DNA of 43,812 bases, from positions 1 to 43,812 of the forward strand of contig JALVXO010000105.1 in NCBI GenBank assembly GCA_027022775.1, written 5' to 3'. Source of the stretch: Campylobacteraceae bacterium. GTDB taxonomy: Bacteria > Campylobacterota > Campylobacteria > Campylobacterales > Sulfurovaceae. The notes under the pieces are model-generated. The model saw nothing but the letters and a program-made list of their open reading frames with translations. It did no database searches and was not told the DNA's origin. Numbering within the stretch: the first letter of the stretch is position 1; the number at the start of each line of letters is the position of its first letter. Both the position numbers and the translations under genes were made by a program. Shown here piece by piece: positions 31,911 to 41,063 of the stretch.

Positions 31911-32912
31911 TCAGCTATTATTGTGCTTTTCTAAAATATCTTCGATTTTATCGTAAATTGCAGAGTCGGAGAAACGGATTGCTTGGAATATGGCGTTTTT
32001 TATCGCTTTGGCATTTGAGCTGCCGTGGCTAACTATTGCGCACCCTTTTAAACCCAAAAGAGGGGCGCCGCCGTATTCTGCGTAATCTATCTGTTTTTTA
32101 AGGTTGCTAAACACTTTTCTCTTCATTAAAAGTGCGCCGATTTTTGCAGGAATCGACTTTTTGATATTTTGGCGCATAAGTTCAATAATTGTAGATGCAA
32201 CCCCTTCGCTGGTTTTAAGCACAACATTTCCGGTAAAACCGTCTGTTACAATTACATCTACTGTACCGTTAAAAATATCGCGCCCTTCTACATTGCCTAC
32301 AAACCCGGTAATCTCTTTTAAGAGAGGGAAAGTCTCTTTTGTAAGGTCGTTTCCTTTGCTATCCTCTTCTCCATTGCTTAAAAGCCCGATTTTAGGCCTG
32401 ATGATCCCCATCACCTCTTGGGCGTAAGCTTTACCCATAACTGCAAACTCATAAAGGTTTTTCGGTTTGCAGTCTGTCACTGCTCCAACATCCAAAAGCA
32501 GGGACTTCTGCCCGGTAATATTTGGCATAAGCGTTGCCAGAGGCGGCTTGCTAACATGCGGCAGCCTGCCTATTCTTAATGTTGCCAGAGTCATAGTAGC
32601 CCCGCTGTGCCCTGCAGAAACAACAGCATTGGCTTTACCCTCTCTAACAAGCTCTACAGCCTGGTAAATAGATGAATCTTTACGCTTTAGAGCATCTGTG
32701 GCGGCATCGCTCATAGAGATTACATCGCTGCAGTGCAAAATCTCTATATGGTCGGCGTAAAATTGCGGCAAATAAGAGAGTATTTCATCTTTATCGCCCA
32801 CTAAAACCGCTTTGAACTTTTTTTCATCTAAAGCGTCTATTAAGCCTTCTATAATGGGTTCGGGACCGAAATCCCCGCCCATTGCATCAATTGCAACAGT
32901 AACTATACTCAT
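31911..32912 (-). CDS. plsX: Phosphate acyltransferase PlsX
   Basis: Converts acyl-ACP to acyl-phosphate for phosphatidic acid synthesis. The 333-aa protein starts with the signature IAIDAMGGDFGP-like segment (VTVAIDAMGGDFGPEP), and has VSAGHSGATMTLA, DVGAVTDCKP, LLSNGEEDSKGN, DVIVTDGFTGNVVLKT, and GGAPLLGLKG. Start is ATG at 32912, three bases after rpmF. The rpmF-plsX pair is widely conserved. In Campylobacter fabH usually follows; it does not here. Confidence 0.96.
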   Translation of the reverse strand: MSIVTVAIDAMGGDFGPEPIIEGLIDALDEKKFKAVLVGDKDEILSYLPQFYADHIEILHCSDVISMSDAATDALKRKDSSIYQAVELVREGKANAVVSAGHSGATMTLATLRIGRLPHVSKPPLATLMPNITGQKSLLLDVGAVTDCKPKNLYEFAVMGKAYAQEVMGIIRPKIGLLSNGEEDSKGNDLTKETFPLLKEITGFVGNVEGRDIFNGTVDVIVTDGFTGNVVLKTSEGVASTIIELMRQNIKKSIPAKIGALLMKRKVFSNLKKQIDYAEYGGAPLLGLKGCAIVSHGSSNAKAIKNAIFQAIRFSDSAIYDKIEDILEKHNNS

Positions 32913-32915
32913 AAA

Positions 32916-33074
32916 TTAATCTTGAGATTTATATTCACCGGTAGTTAAGTTCATTCTGTGAGGCATTCTCCAAGTCCCATCTTCATCTTTTACAGGTCTT
33001 GGAAGTGTTACTTTGTAGTGTGTTCTTCTTTTTGCCGCTCTTGTTTTAGAGTGTCTTCTCTTTGGTACTGCCAT
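32916..33074 (-). CDS. rpmF: 50S ribosomal protein L32
   Basis: A 52-aa protein read from ATG at 33074: it starts MAVPKRRHSKTRAAKRRTHY and ends TGEYKSQD. This is the usual L32 N-terminus, in the family variant without the zinc-binding cysteines. AAGGAAAAATC precedes the start. It lies between DUF177 and plsX, the standard location. Confidence 0.95.
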   Translation of the reverse strand: MAVPKRRHSKTRAAKRRTHYKVTLPRPVKDEDGTWRMPHRMNLTTGEYKSQD

Positions 33075-33088
33075 GATTTTTCCTTTCT

Positions 33089-33463
33089 TTAAAATTCAAC
33101 CTCTAACAGTTCTGTGGCATCCTGACATTCACTGCAGAGATTATAATCCTCTTTTATCGAGGTAACTTCGCTAAAAGCCAGATAATCAAAATCTATGCTT
33201 CCGCCAAAAAACTCAATAACATCTATTTCATTTTTGGCATTATACCCGCCGTCGCTTAATATTAGCTCAAGCGGATAGTCTGCCTTAAGTTTATACTCTT
33301 TTCCGCACCGGTTGCAAACAACCTCCACTTCACTGTTGAAGCTAGAGTTTAATTTTACACTCTCCCTGTCGATTCTCTCTAAAGAGCCTTTTATTTCAAC
33401 TCCGTCTTTTGAGTAATTTACATCAACAGGAGCCTGTTTTATTTTTAAAAAACTTATCTGCAT
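33089..33463 (-). CDS. DUF177 (YceD) family protein
   Basis: Usually encoded beside rpmF and thought to act in 23S rRNA or ribosome assembly. The 124-aa protein has the conserved CxxC-type pairs VCNRCGKEY (~52-60) and CSECQ (near the end), which probably bind zinc, and the LILSD and DVIEFFGGSIDF segments. It starts 3 bases after ndk ends and 15 bases before rpmF, so co-transcription with ndk and plsX is likely. Confidence 0.82.
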   Translation of the reverse strand: MQISFLKIKQAPVDVNYSKDGVEIKGSLERIDRESVKLNSSFNSEVEVVCNRCGKEYKLKADYPLELILSDGGYNAKNEIDVIEFFGGSIDFDYLAFSEVTSIKEDYNLCSECQDATELLEVEF

Positions 33464-33466
33464 CTA

Positions 33467-33880
33467 TTATAAAATTTCGCACTCTGCAAAGAAGAATGCA
33501 ATCTCTTTTTTAGCATTCTCTAAAGAGTCGCTGCCGTGAACAGCATTTGCATCGATACTCTCTGCAAAATCTGCTCTAATTGTTCCAGGCTCTGCCTGTT
33601 TAGGGTCTGTAGCGCCCATTAATTCTCTGTTTTTTGCAACCGCATTTTCGCCCTCTAATACAGAAACAACAACAGGCCCGCTTGTCATAAACTCAACAAG
33701 TTCACCAAAAAAAGGTCTCTCTTTATGCACAGCATAAAATTCTGCAGCTTGCTCTTTTGTAAGTTGAATTTTTTTTGTAGCTGCAATTCTTAAACCGTTG
33801 CTTTCAAATCTGTCCAAAATTTTACCGATAACACCTTTTGCTACTGCATCTGGTTTAATAATTGACAATGTTCTTTCCAT
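33467..33880 (-). CDS. ndk: Nucleoside-diphosphate kinase
   Basis: Balances NTP pools by transferring gamma phosphates. The 137-aa protein starts ERTLSIIKPDAVAKGVIGKI, and includes HKERPFFGELVEFMTSGP, the ATP region GATDPKQAEPGTIR and the catalytic histidine in NAVHGSDS (~117). Start ATG at 33880. First gene of the ndk-DUF177-rpmF-plsX run. Confidence 0.97.
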   Translation of the reverse strand: MERTLSIIKPDAVAKGVIGKILDRFESNGLRIAATKKIQLTKEQAAEFYAVHKERPFFGELVEFMTSGPVVVSVLEGENAVAKNRELMGATDPKQAEPGTIRADFAESIDANAVHGSDSLENAKKEIAFFFAECEIL

Positions 33881-33996
33881 AACACCTATCCTAGAGTGAA
33901 TTTTGGGTGAGATAATACCATATTAGAGGTAAATAAGAAATTAAATTTATAAGTTTTTTGGGATTTTTTAAAAAAAGCGGAGTCTGCGGTTACAAC

Positions 33997-34010
33997 CCCG
34001 CAAAAGCGGG
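33997..34010. terminator. Hairpin downstream of ferredoxin gene
   Basis: CCCGC-AAAA-GCGGG, 6 nt past the ferredoxin stop on the minus strand. It also belongs to the short TTCCCGC-N4-GCGGGAA palindrome family, here used as a possible terminator. Confidence 0.5.
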
Positions 34011-34016
34011 ATTTGA

Positions 34017-34304
34017 TTAATCTTCGATAACTGGCTGTCTTTCTGCTCTTGCTTCTGCAGGAACATCATCTCTGCATGTAGCGCCTTCAGCACAGTCGCC
34101 CCATACAATACACCCTTCAGTAGGGCACGCTTCTGCACATGCAGGTGTGTCATGGTAACCTACACACTCTACACACTTATCAGCGTAAACATAGTAAATA
34201 TCTTCCCCAGTCGGGTTTTCATCTTCATCAACAATAGCTTCTACTGGACACTCATCAATACAAGCCGCACAGCTGATACAACTATCTGTAATAATTACTG
34301 CCAT
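34017..34304 (-). CDS. 2[4Fe-4S] ferredoxin
   Basis: A small cytoplasmic electron carrier of 95 aa. First motif CISCAACIDECP (9-20); second CVECVGYHDTPACAEACP (from residue ~44) with the insertion typical of the Alvin-like/Campylobacterota class, plus a further Cys at CIVWGDC. It is a likely donor for the siroheme reductase and for oxidoreductases of the reductive TCA cycle (inference). TTTGTAATTTGTAATAAC-rich DNA upstream; GGAGAAACCA precedes the ATG. Monocistronic; same strand as metK upstream and ndk downstream. Confidence 0.9.
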   Translation of the reverse strand: MAVIITDSCISCAACIDECPVEAIVDEDENPTGEDIYYVYADKCVECVGYHDTPACAEACPTEGCIVWGDCAEGATCRDDVPAEARAERQPVIED

Positions 34305-34382
34305 TGGTTTCTCCTTTTTGTAATTTGTAATAACACTATAGCAAAAAAATTTACAAATTTGTTTTAATCATTAAAAAAAAAT

Positions 34383-35543
34383 TCATTTTTTTGCTTGCAA
34401 GTAGGATTTTATCTCATCTACTTTATCGGTTCTCTCCCAGGTAAACTCTTCAAGCTCTCTTCCAAAATGGCCGTAAGCGGCGGTTTTTCGGTAGATTGGG
34501 CGCAATAAATCAAGCTCTTTAATAATTCCTGCCGGTCTTAAATCGAAAATATCCCTTACACACGCTTCTAAAAGTTTAGAATCGTAACGCTCATCACCGT
34601 GTGTGTCAACCATAATAGAAACCGGCTCAACTACTCCGATAGCATAAGCTACCTGCACAGTAACCCTCTCTGCCACGCCTGCTGCAACTAAATTTTTGGC
34701 AACATATCTAGCTGCATAAGCTGCGCTTCTATCCACTTTTGTCGGATCTTTGCCGCTAAATGCCCCTCCGCCGTGAGGACAGCTGCCGCCATAAGTATCT
34801 ACAATGATTTTTCTGCCTGTCAATCCTGCATCTCCCTGCGGACCGCCTATAACAAAGCGTCCTGTAGGGTTGATATGATAAACCACATCATCAGCAAGAA
34901 GCTCTTTTGGGATGACTGTTTCTATAACCTCTCTTATGATATCCTGGTGCAGCTGTTTCTGCTCGATTTCCGGGGCGTGCTGGGTTGATACAACAACCGT
35001 TTTTACACTTGTTGGCTTGCCGTTTTTATAAAGAACGCTCACTTGCGCCTTGCCGTCTGGGCGAAGATATGGAAGTGTTCCGTTTTTTCTCACCTCTGCC
35101 AGTTTTGCTGTGATTTTATGCGCCAAAGAGATAGGAAGCGGCATAAGCTCTTTTGTTTCGCGGCATGCATATCCAAACATCAAGCCTTGATCGCCTGCTC
35201 CAATCTCTCCGCTGTCTTGGTCAACACCCTGGTTAATATCGGGGCTTTGCTCTCCAACACCGTTTAAAACCCCTGCCGTTCTGTAATCAAAACCAAAAGT
35301 GGCATCCGTATAGCCTATTTCTCTGATAACCTCTCTGGCAATCTCTTGCATAGGGGCGTAAGTTGTGGTTTTTAATTCACCTGTAATAACGCAAAATCCG
35401 TTGCTAACCAATGTTTCGCACGCAACCCTTGCCTTTTTGTCACGCTCTATAATATAATCTAAAATGGCATCGCTAATCTGGTCTGCCATCTTATCCGGAT
35501 GCCCCTCTGTTACCGATTCACTTGTAAAAATATACTCTTTCAT
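34383..35543 (-). CDS. metK: S-adenosylmethionine synthetase
   Basis: Makes SAM from methionine and ATP. The 386 aa include GHPDKMADQISDAILDYI (~15-32), GAGDQGLMFGYA (~117-128) and GGGAFSGKDPTKVDRSAAY (~258-276), the three family signatures, with standard length. AGGAGCAGCA precedes the ATG. It lies between ferredoxin and dxs, where Campylobacter has other genes. No SAM riboswitch is seen in the 298-bp repeat-filled upstream region. Confidence 0.97.
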   Translation of the reverse strand: MKEYIFTSESVTEGHPDKMADQISDAILDYIIERDKKARVACETLVSNGFCVITGELKTTTYAPMQEIAREVIREIGYTDATFGFDYRTAGVLNGVGEQSPDINQGVDQDSGEIGAGDQGLMFGYACRETKELMPLPISLAHKITAKLAEVRKNGTLPYLRPDGKAQVSVLYKNGKPTSVKTVVVSTQHAPEIEQKQLHQDIIREVIETVIPKELLADDVVYHINPTGRFVIGGPQGDAGLTGRKIIVDTYGGSCPHGGGAFSGKDPTKVDRSAAYAARYVAKNLVAAGVAERVTVQVAYAIGVVEPVSIMVDTHGDERYDSKLLEACVRDIFDLRPAGIIKELDLLRPIYRKTAAYGHFGRELEEFTWERTDKVDEIKSYLQAKK

Positions 35544-35841
35544 TGCTGCTCCTAATTTTTATAAGCTAAAAGCTTAAAGCACAAAGCTGTAAGCTAAAAG
35601 CCTGTAATGCTGTGCTTTTTGTCATTCCTTGCTTGATGAGAGTGCGCAAAAAGTTAAAATTTCTGTAAAATTACCCATTTCAGTCATTCTGAACGTAGCA
35701 AAGAATCTCGATAGAACGGCAGTAAAGAGATTCTTCACTTCGCTCAGAGTGACAGCGATGGTAACTTTTTTGGACTTTTTGCACACTCTCGCTTTCGCGG
35801 GAATGACGGGGAAGCTATACTTTTGGTTTTAAGCCTTATGC
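35544..35841. other. Repeat-filled spacer between metK and dxs
   Basis: 298 bp of layered repeats: AGCTAAAAGCTTAAAG-type heptamers (35567-35603), GTAATGCTGTGC plus TTTTTGTCATTCC (shared with 41308-41332), long-inverted-repeat element copy 3 (35638-35790), then TTTCGCGGGAATGACGGGG. No gene; the 67-codon open frame over the element is spurious. Confidence 0.7.
35638..35790. repeat. Long-inverted-repeat element, copy 3 (complete)
   Basis: Ends GAGAGTGCGCAAAAAGTT and GACTTTTTGCACACTCTC are reverse complements with two mismatches. The core at 35683-35753 matches the copies at 1-70 and 24653-24723. Total 153 bp, almost wholly palindromic. No ORF for a transposase. Confidence 0.82.
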
Positions 35842-37674
35842 TTATTGCTTTTTACTTACTGCTTCAAGCTTTTTTGCAATCTGTTTTGGCATAATACCAA
35901 GAAATTGCTCAATATCTGCTGTTTTTCCGTGGCGGATGAAGAAATCTTCATACTCAAAACTCTCCAGTTTTACATCTTTTATGCCGCTGCTTTCCAAAAA
36001 TTCAAGTATGGCCGACTCAACTCCTCCCATTTTGGCGCTGTCGCTAAAGATATACCACTTTTTAAAATCCTTTGCTAAATTTGCCAGTGTTTCTGTATCA
36101 AGCGGCTTTACAAAACGCAAATCCAAAATTGCCGGATTTAAATGTTTTAACTCTTTTTTTGTCTCTATTGCACGCCCGACCCCATTACCGTAACCGATAA
36201 ATAAAATATCTTTACCCTCATCAATAAGATGCGATTTGCCAAGTTCATAAGGGGGGACATCGAAATCTTCGGCAATAAAAGAGCCGCGCGGATACCTTAT
36301 AGCCAGCGGAGTTTTAAAATCAACTGCAAACTCAAGCAGCCTCTCAAAACTTTGCCTGTTAAACGGCGCAGCCAGAGTCATATTTGGAATAGGCCTTAAA
36401 TAGCTGATATCAAAAGCCCCCTGATGCGTTTCGCCATCTTCGCCCACAACTCCTGCCCTGTCCATTGCAAAAACAACACCTAAATTCATCAAAGCGATAT
36501 CGTGGATAACCTGGTCATATCCTCTTTGCAAAAAGGTCGAATATATGGTGCAAAACGGTTTAAAACCCTCTTTTGCCAGCGGTCCCATAGAGGTTACAGC
36601 GTGCTGCTCGGCAATTGCAACATCCCAAAAACGCTCCGGAAACTGCTCTATTAGCGGGCTTAAACCGGTTCCGCTCGGCATTGCTGCGGTTACCCCCACT
36701 ATTTTTTCATTTTTTTTGGCAAGTTCAAGCAGTTTATTGCTGTAAATCTGGGTGGCGCTTAATTTGCCATTGCTCTTTTTAAGGCTTTTGCCGGTTTTAA
36801 TATCAAAAGGGCCCACCCCGTGCCAGTGCTCTTTTGGACCCTCTGCAATATGATACCCTTTGCCCTTGGTGGTTTGCGCATGGACTATAACAGGCTTTTT
36901 AAGCTCTTTTGCAAGTTTTAACGCATCAATTATGCCTTCTAAATTGTGTCCGCGTATTGGACCTATGTAATCCAATCCCATCTCTTCAAAAAGCACACCC
37001 GGGGTAATTAGCTTAATTGTATCCTCCAGTTTTTTTGCCATATAGGCAGCGCCCTCTGGCAGGTGTTCTAGCATAGATTCAACTTTTTGTTTAAATTTTT
37101 GGTAAAAGGGTGAAGCCATCTTTTTAGAAAGGTGCCGGCTTATTGCGCCTATAGGCTGAGATATTGACATTTCATTATCATTTAAAATTATAACTACCGG
37201 ATATTTTCTCTCGCCAAGTTCATTGAGCGCTTCATAAACCATACCTGCACTCATTGCGCCGTCGCCAATTAATGCTACAGGGATTCTGTTCTCTTTTTTT
37301 AGCGCAATAGCTTTGGCAGCACCTACTGCAATAGATATAGAGGTTGAGCTGTGCCCCGCTTTATAGTAATCAAATTTACTCTCTTCAGGGTCGGTATATC
37401 CGCAAATGCCTCCAAACTGCCGAAGCGTGTCAAAACTGTCCCATCTGCCTGTTAAGAGTTTGTGGGCATACGCCTGGTGGCTTACATCAAAAATAAACGG
37501 GTCTTTATTGACATCAAAAACATAATGCATTGCAATAATCAATTCAACCGCACCTAGCGTTGAACTTAAATGCCCGCCTGTTTTACTGACAGTTTCTAAA
37601 ATTTTATTGCGGATTTTAGCCGCTAAATCTTCCAACTCTTCAATAGAGTAATTTTTTATATCCATTGCCTGCAT
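35842..37674 (-). CDS. dxs: 1-deoxy-D-xylulose-5-phosphate synthase
   Basis: First enzyme of the non-mevalonate isoprenoid pathway, using TPP to join pyruvate and glyceraldehyde 3-phosphate. The 610-aa protein has GHLSSTLGAVELIIA with the conserved His (~34), the TPP/Mg motif GDGAMSAGM (~140), EHWHGVGPFD, and DVAIAEQHAVTSMGPLA in the pyrimidine domain with the catalytic Glu. Start may be ATG at 37674 or the ATG three codons later. Reads in line with hisC, 30 bp away. In C. jejuni flagellar genes fliF-fliG-fliH separate hisC from dxs; none are here. Confidence 0.96.
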   Translation of the reverse strand: MQAMDIKNYSIEELEDLAAKIRNKILETVSKTGGHLSSTLGAVELIIAMHYVFDVNKDPFIFDVSHQAYAHKLLTGRWDSFDTLRQFGGICGYTDPEESKFDYYKAGHSSTSISIAVGAAKAIALKKENRIPVALIGDGAMSAGMVYEALNELGERKYPVVIILNDNEMSISQPIGAISRHLSKKMASPFYQKFKQKVESMLEHLPEGAAYMAKKLEDTIKLITPGVLFEEMGLDYIGPIRGHNLEGIIDALKLAKELKKPVIVHAQTTKGKGYHIAEGPKEHWHGVGPFDIKTGKSLKKSNGKLSATQIYSNKLLELAKKNEKIVGVTAAMPSGTGLSPLIEQFPERFWDVAIAEQHAVTSMGPLAKEGFKPFCTIYSTFLQRGYDQVIHDIALMNLGVVFAMDRAGVVGEDGETHQGAFDISYLRPIPNMTLAAPFNRQSFERLLEFAVDFKTPLAIRYPRGSFIAEDFDVPPYELGKSHLIDEGKDILFIGYGNGVGRAIETKKELKHLNPAILDLRFVKPLDTETLANLAKDFKKWYIFSDSAKMGGVESAILEFLESSGIKDVKLESFEYEDFFIRHGKTADIEQFLGIMPKQIAKKLEAVSKKQ

Positions 37675-37704
37675 CTGTTTTGTTTACTCCAAAATTTGCT
37701 GCTT

Positions 37705-38790
37705 TTAAAGCTCTTGGCTTAAAACTTCAAAAAGCCTGCTGTTTTGCACCTCGGTCCCGATTGTAATTCTTACTGCATTAAGCCCGTAACTTGCCAAATC
37801 TCTAATAATAACCCCTTTTCTCATAAGCGAATTTGCAATTTTGCTTGAATTTCTGCTCTCATCAAAGAGGTAAGTGATAAAATTTGTAAAACTCTCTATA
37901 TATTCAATACCGTTTTCTTCGGCAAAACCGATATATCTTTGCATCTCTTTGCGGTTTAACTCTACGCTTTTTTGCACAAAAGCTTTATCTTTGCTCGCCT
38001 CTACCGCTGCAAGCAAGCTTAAACTTGTAATATTAAACGGCGGGCGCACTTTATAAAGCACACTGATTATATTCTCATTTGCAATTCCGTAACCTACCCG
38101 CATTCCGCCAAGTCCGTAAGCTTTAGAGAATGTCCCAAGATAGATAACATTTTCATAATTTATAAAATCTTTCGGCTCAAGCTTGTAAGCTTCATCCTCT
38201 ACATACTCCATATAGGCGCAATCTACCACCACAAGCGTATCTTTTGGAGCCGCTTCTATAATAGAGAGCACATCTTTTTTTGGGGTAGCATCGCCTGTTG
38301 GGTTATTTGGGGTGCAGATATAAACAATATCCGGTTTTTCACTCTCTATTTTCTCTTTGAATTCATCAACAATATGACGGTAGCTTGGAGTTTTTACAAT
38401 TTTTGCACCAAACTGTTTTGCATAAATGTCATACATTGCAAATGTGACTGCACTGCGTAAAATTTTAGCCCCTTTGTGCAGTTTTACATGCGAAATAAAC
38501 TCCAAGACCTGGTCGCTGCCTGCGCCAATGATTATATTTTTATCCTCAATCCCAAAGCGTTTACAGAGCGCCTCTTTTAACTCATACATGCTGTCATCTG
38601 GATATAGCGAAGCTTTATAGGCATTTTTTGCAATGGCTTCTGCAACTTTTGGCGAACACCCCAGCGGGTTTTCATTGGAAGCCAGTTTAACCACATCTTG
38701 GGGTTTTATTCCAAACTCTCTGACAACAAGCTCTATAGGCTTGCCCGCTTCATAAGTTTTAATATCTTTTAAATAGTCATTAAACATCAT
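37705..38790 (-). CDS. hisC: Histidinol-phosphate aminotransferase (or related aromatic aminotransferase)
   Basis: PLP-dependent class I/II aminotransferase of the HisC family, 361 aa. Motifs include KLASNENPLGCSP, GAGSDQVLEFI, TPNNPTGDATP, the Schiff-base lysine in GTFSKAYGLGGMRVGYG (~224) and ITIGTEVQN near the C-terminus. In Campylobacterota this gene sits beside pheA and may also serve aromatic amino acid transamination. Start overlaps pheA by 11 bp (ATG at 38790, or the next ATG codon). Confidence 0.9.
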   Translation of the reverse strand: MMFNDYLKDIKTYEAGKPIELVVREFGIKPQDVVKLASNENPLGCSPKVAEAIAKNAYKASLYPDDSMYELKEALCKRFGIEDKNIIIGAGSDQVLEFISHVKLHKGAKILRSAVTFAMYDIYAKQFGAKIVKTPSYRHIVDEFKEKIESEKPDIVYICTPNNPTGDATPKKDVLSIIEAAPKDTLVVVDCAYMEYVEDEAYKLEPKDFINYENVIYLGTFSKAYGLGGMRVGYGIANENIISVLYKVRPPFNITSLSLLAAVEASKDKAFVQKSVELNRKEMQRYIGFAEENGIEYIESFTNFITYLFDESRNSSKIANSLMRKGVIIRDLASYGLNAVRITIGTEVQNSRLFEVLSQEL

Positions 38791-39847
38791 CCGCCTCTTT
38801 TACATAAGATCCCAAAAATTTAATACTTTTTTTATGTTTTTCCAAAATTTCGGCAATATGGGCATCTTTTCTATGTCCGTTAAATTCAAGGAAAAATACA
38901 GAAACCCCGCCGACAATATGCGATTTAATTTTAGTCAAATCTATCTGCGCAGCCTTAAAATCTAACAAAAAGTCAACTAATGCACCCGGACGGTTGGGCA
39001 GTTTTGCCAAAATTGTGGTTTTGTCTCTGCCGCTTGGCTCATTTTCAAAATCGCTGATAATAAAAAATCTGGTTTTATTGTTTTCATTATCTTCTATATT
39101 CCTAAACAGAATAGGCAAATTGTAAAGTTTTGCCGCAACTTCGGAACATATTGCTGCAGAACCGGGGTCTTCTTTTGCCATTTGCGCCGCTTTTGCAGTC
39201 GATTCCACAGGAATTTGTTCTATATTATCAAGCCCGAAATCCTCCAAAAAGTTTTTGCACTGCCCAAATGCGATATCTTTAGAGTAGATGCGTGTAATAT
39301 CTTTTACATCATCGCAAGTTGTAGCCAAAACATGGTGAACATTTAAAACAACTTCAGCAACAATTTTTACATTAAAATCGCTAAAACAGCTAATAGTGTC
39401 GCTTACAATCCCGTTAAAACTGTTCTCTATTGGCACAACCCCAAACTTAACATTGGAGTTGTTCACCTCTCTAAAAATCCCGCGGATTGTGTTTATTGGC
39501 ACATAATTTCCAAGCGCACCGAATTTCTGCTCTGCCGCCTGATGGGTAAAGCTCGCTTCAGGCCCCAAATATGCAACTTTTTCGGCAAGTTCATAATTTC
39601 TCGATACTGAAAACAGTTCCAAAAAGAGCGCCTCTATTGCTGCATCGCTCAATTTGCCATGCTGCTGCCTGTTTATACTTTTTAAACGGTCAAGTATCTC
39701 TTTTTCTCTTTCGGGGCGGTATATCGGGCTTTTATTGCTGTTTTTTAACTCTCCGACCTTTAAAACAAGTTCAAGCCGCTTATTGTAAAGTTCCAAAAGT
39801 TTGTTATCTATCTCATCTATCTCTTTGCGTAATTGTTTTAAATCCAT
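38780..39847 (-). CDS. pheA: Bifunctional chorismate mutase / prephenate dehydratase (P-protein)
   Basis: Turns chorismate to prephenate and then phenylpyruvate for phenylalanine synthesis. The 355 aa comprise an AroQ-type mutase (residues 1-~85, LRKEIDEIDNKLLELYNKRL), the dehydratase (AYLGPEASFTHQAAE, PIENSFNGIV, and ESTAKAAQMA), and a C-terminal ACT domain (KLPNRPGALVDFLLDF) for Phe feedback. All three domains are complete. ATG lies one base after the lysA stop, so it is co-translated. Confidence 0.95.
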   Translation of the reverse strand: MDLKQLRKEIDEIDNKLLELYNKRLELVLKVGELKNSNKSPIYRPEREKEILDRLKSINRQQHGKLSDAAIEALFLELFSVSRNYELAEKVAYLGPEASFTHQAAEQKFGALGNYVPINTIRGIFREVNNSNVKFGVVPIENSFNGIVSDTISCFSDFNVKIVAEVVLNVHHVLATTCDDVKDITRIYSKDIAFGQCKNFLEDFGLDNIEQIPVESTAKAAQMAKEDPGSAAICSEVAAKLYNLPILFRNIEDNENNKTRFFIISDFENEPSGRDKTTILAKLPNRPGALVDFLLDFKAAQIDLTKIKSHIVGGVSVFFLEFNGHRKDAHIAEILEKHKKSIKFLGSYVKEADDV

Positions 39848-39848
39848 T

Positions 39849-41063
39849 CTATGCCTTTAAATACAGTCTCTCATTAGCAATTAAATCTTCAAAACTCTCC
39901 CTTTTGCGGATTACTCTGCACTCTCCCTCTTCGCAGCCCACTTCGCAGGCTCTAGGGCGGGTATTGTAATTGCTCGCCATTGTAAAGCCGTAAGCGCCGG
40001 CGCTGTGCACAAGCAGCAAATCGCCGCTGCTTAATGGAGGCATATTGATATCTTTTGCTAAAAAATCTCCGCTTTCGCATATAGGTCCTACTATATCTGT
40101 TTTTGACTCTTCCCCCTCTTTTTTATCCAAAAGTTCAATTTTATGATACGCTTTGTAAAGCGACGGGCGCAGCAAATCATTCATAGCCGCATCTACAATT
40201 GTAAAGCGTTTATTGCCGTTTCTCTTTTCATAAAGCACTTTTGTCACCAGATATCCGCCGTTTGCAACCAAAAAGCGCCCAGGCTCGCACACTATTGTTA
40301 AATCAAGCCCTTTAATCGCCCTTTTGATGGCATTGGCATACTCTTGAGTGTTTATTAAAACCTCATCATCATAAACAACGCCTAAACCGCCGCCCACATC
40401 GAAAAATTTAATATCCACATTTATTGCATGCAAAGAGCGCACCAAATCGGCAATAATCTCTGCCGCTTCTGCAATAGGCTCAAGCTGTGTCAATTGCGAA
40501 CCGATATGAAAATGAATTCCTACAGGATCTAAATTTTGTGAATTTTTGGCATAAATATACATTCTTTTTGCCATATTGATATCTACGCCGAATTTATTCT
40601 CGTGCAGCCCTGTAGAGATGTAAGGGTGGGTTTTTGGGTCAACATTTGGATTTACCCTGATAGAAATTCTAGCTTCTATTCCTAACTCTTTGGCAACCGC
40701 TTCTACCCTTTTTAACTCCTCTTCGCTCTCTACATTTATCATTAAAATTTTAAGCTCAAGCGCCTCTTTTATTTCACTGTCGCTCTTTCCTACACCCGAA
40801 AAGATAATTTTATAAGGCTTAATGCCAGCAAGCAGCGCCCTTTTTACCTCGCCAATGCTTACACAATCTGCACCGCTGCCCTCATTTGCAAAAGTGTTAA
40901 TAACAGATAGGTTTGAATTTGCCTTAACCGCATAACAAACAAGCGATTTAGCCCCTTCAAAAGCGCTTTTTAACTCTCTATACTGCTTTTTCATATAATC
41001 TAAATCATAAACATAAAGAGGCGTCCCAAACTCTTTTGCCAATCTCTTAAAATCGATACCCAT
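39849..41063 (-). CDS. lysA: Diaminopimelate decarboxylase
   Basis: PLP enzyme of fold III making lysine from meso-diaminopimelate. With the ATG at 41063 it is 404 aa; I prefer this start, with GGGG 6 nt ahead, over the TTG at 41075. Motifs: PLP lysine in VCYAVKANSN, HIGSQ, DVGGGLGV, EPGRFLVANGG, and GPICESGDFLA with the active-site Cys. Head of lysA-pheA-hisC-dxs. About 530 bp of repeats precede it. Confidence 0.95.
   Translation of the reverse strand: MGIDFKRLAKEFGTPLYVYDLDYMKKQYRELKSAFEGAKSLVCYAVKANSNLSVINTFANEGSGADCVSIGEVKRALLAGIKPYKIIFSGVGKSDSEIKEALELKILMINVESEEELKRVEAVAKELGIEARISIRVNPNVDPKTHPYISTGLHENKFGVDINMAKRMYIYAKNSQNLDPVGIHFHIGSQLTQLEPIAEAAEIIADLVRSLHAINVDIKFFDVGGGLGVVYDDEVLINTQEYANAIKRAIKGLDLTIVCEPGRFLVANGGYLVTKVLYEKRNGNKRFTIVDAAMNDLLRPSLYKAYHKIELLDKKEGEESKTDIVGPICESGDFLAKDINMPPLSSGDLLLVHSAGAYGFTMASNYNTRPRACEVGCEEGECRVIRKRESFEDLIANERLYLKA

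Noticed and set aside
35544..35700. SAM riboswitch upstream of metK
   Set aside because: The region is fully accounted for by repeats; no conserved SAM-aptamer features are seen.
35629..35832. 67-codon open frame on the plus strand between metK and dxs
   Set aside because: It is a translation of the long-inverted-repeat element and a short palindrome; the peptide VILNVAKNL is the well-known product of such repeats, not a gene.
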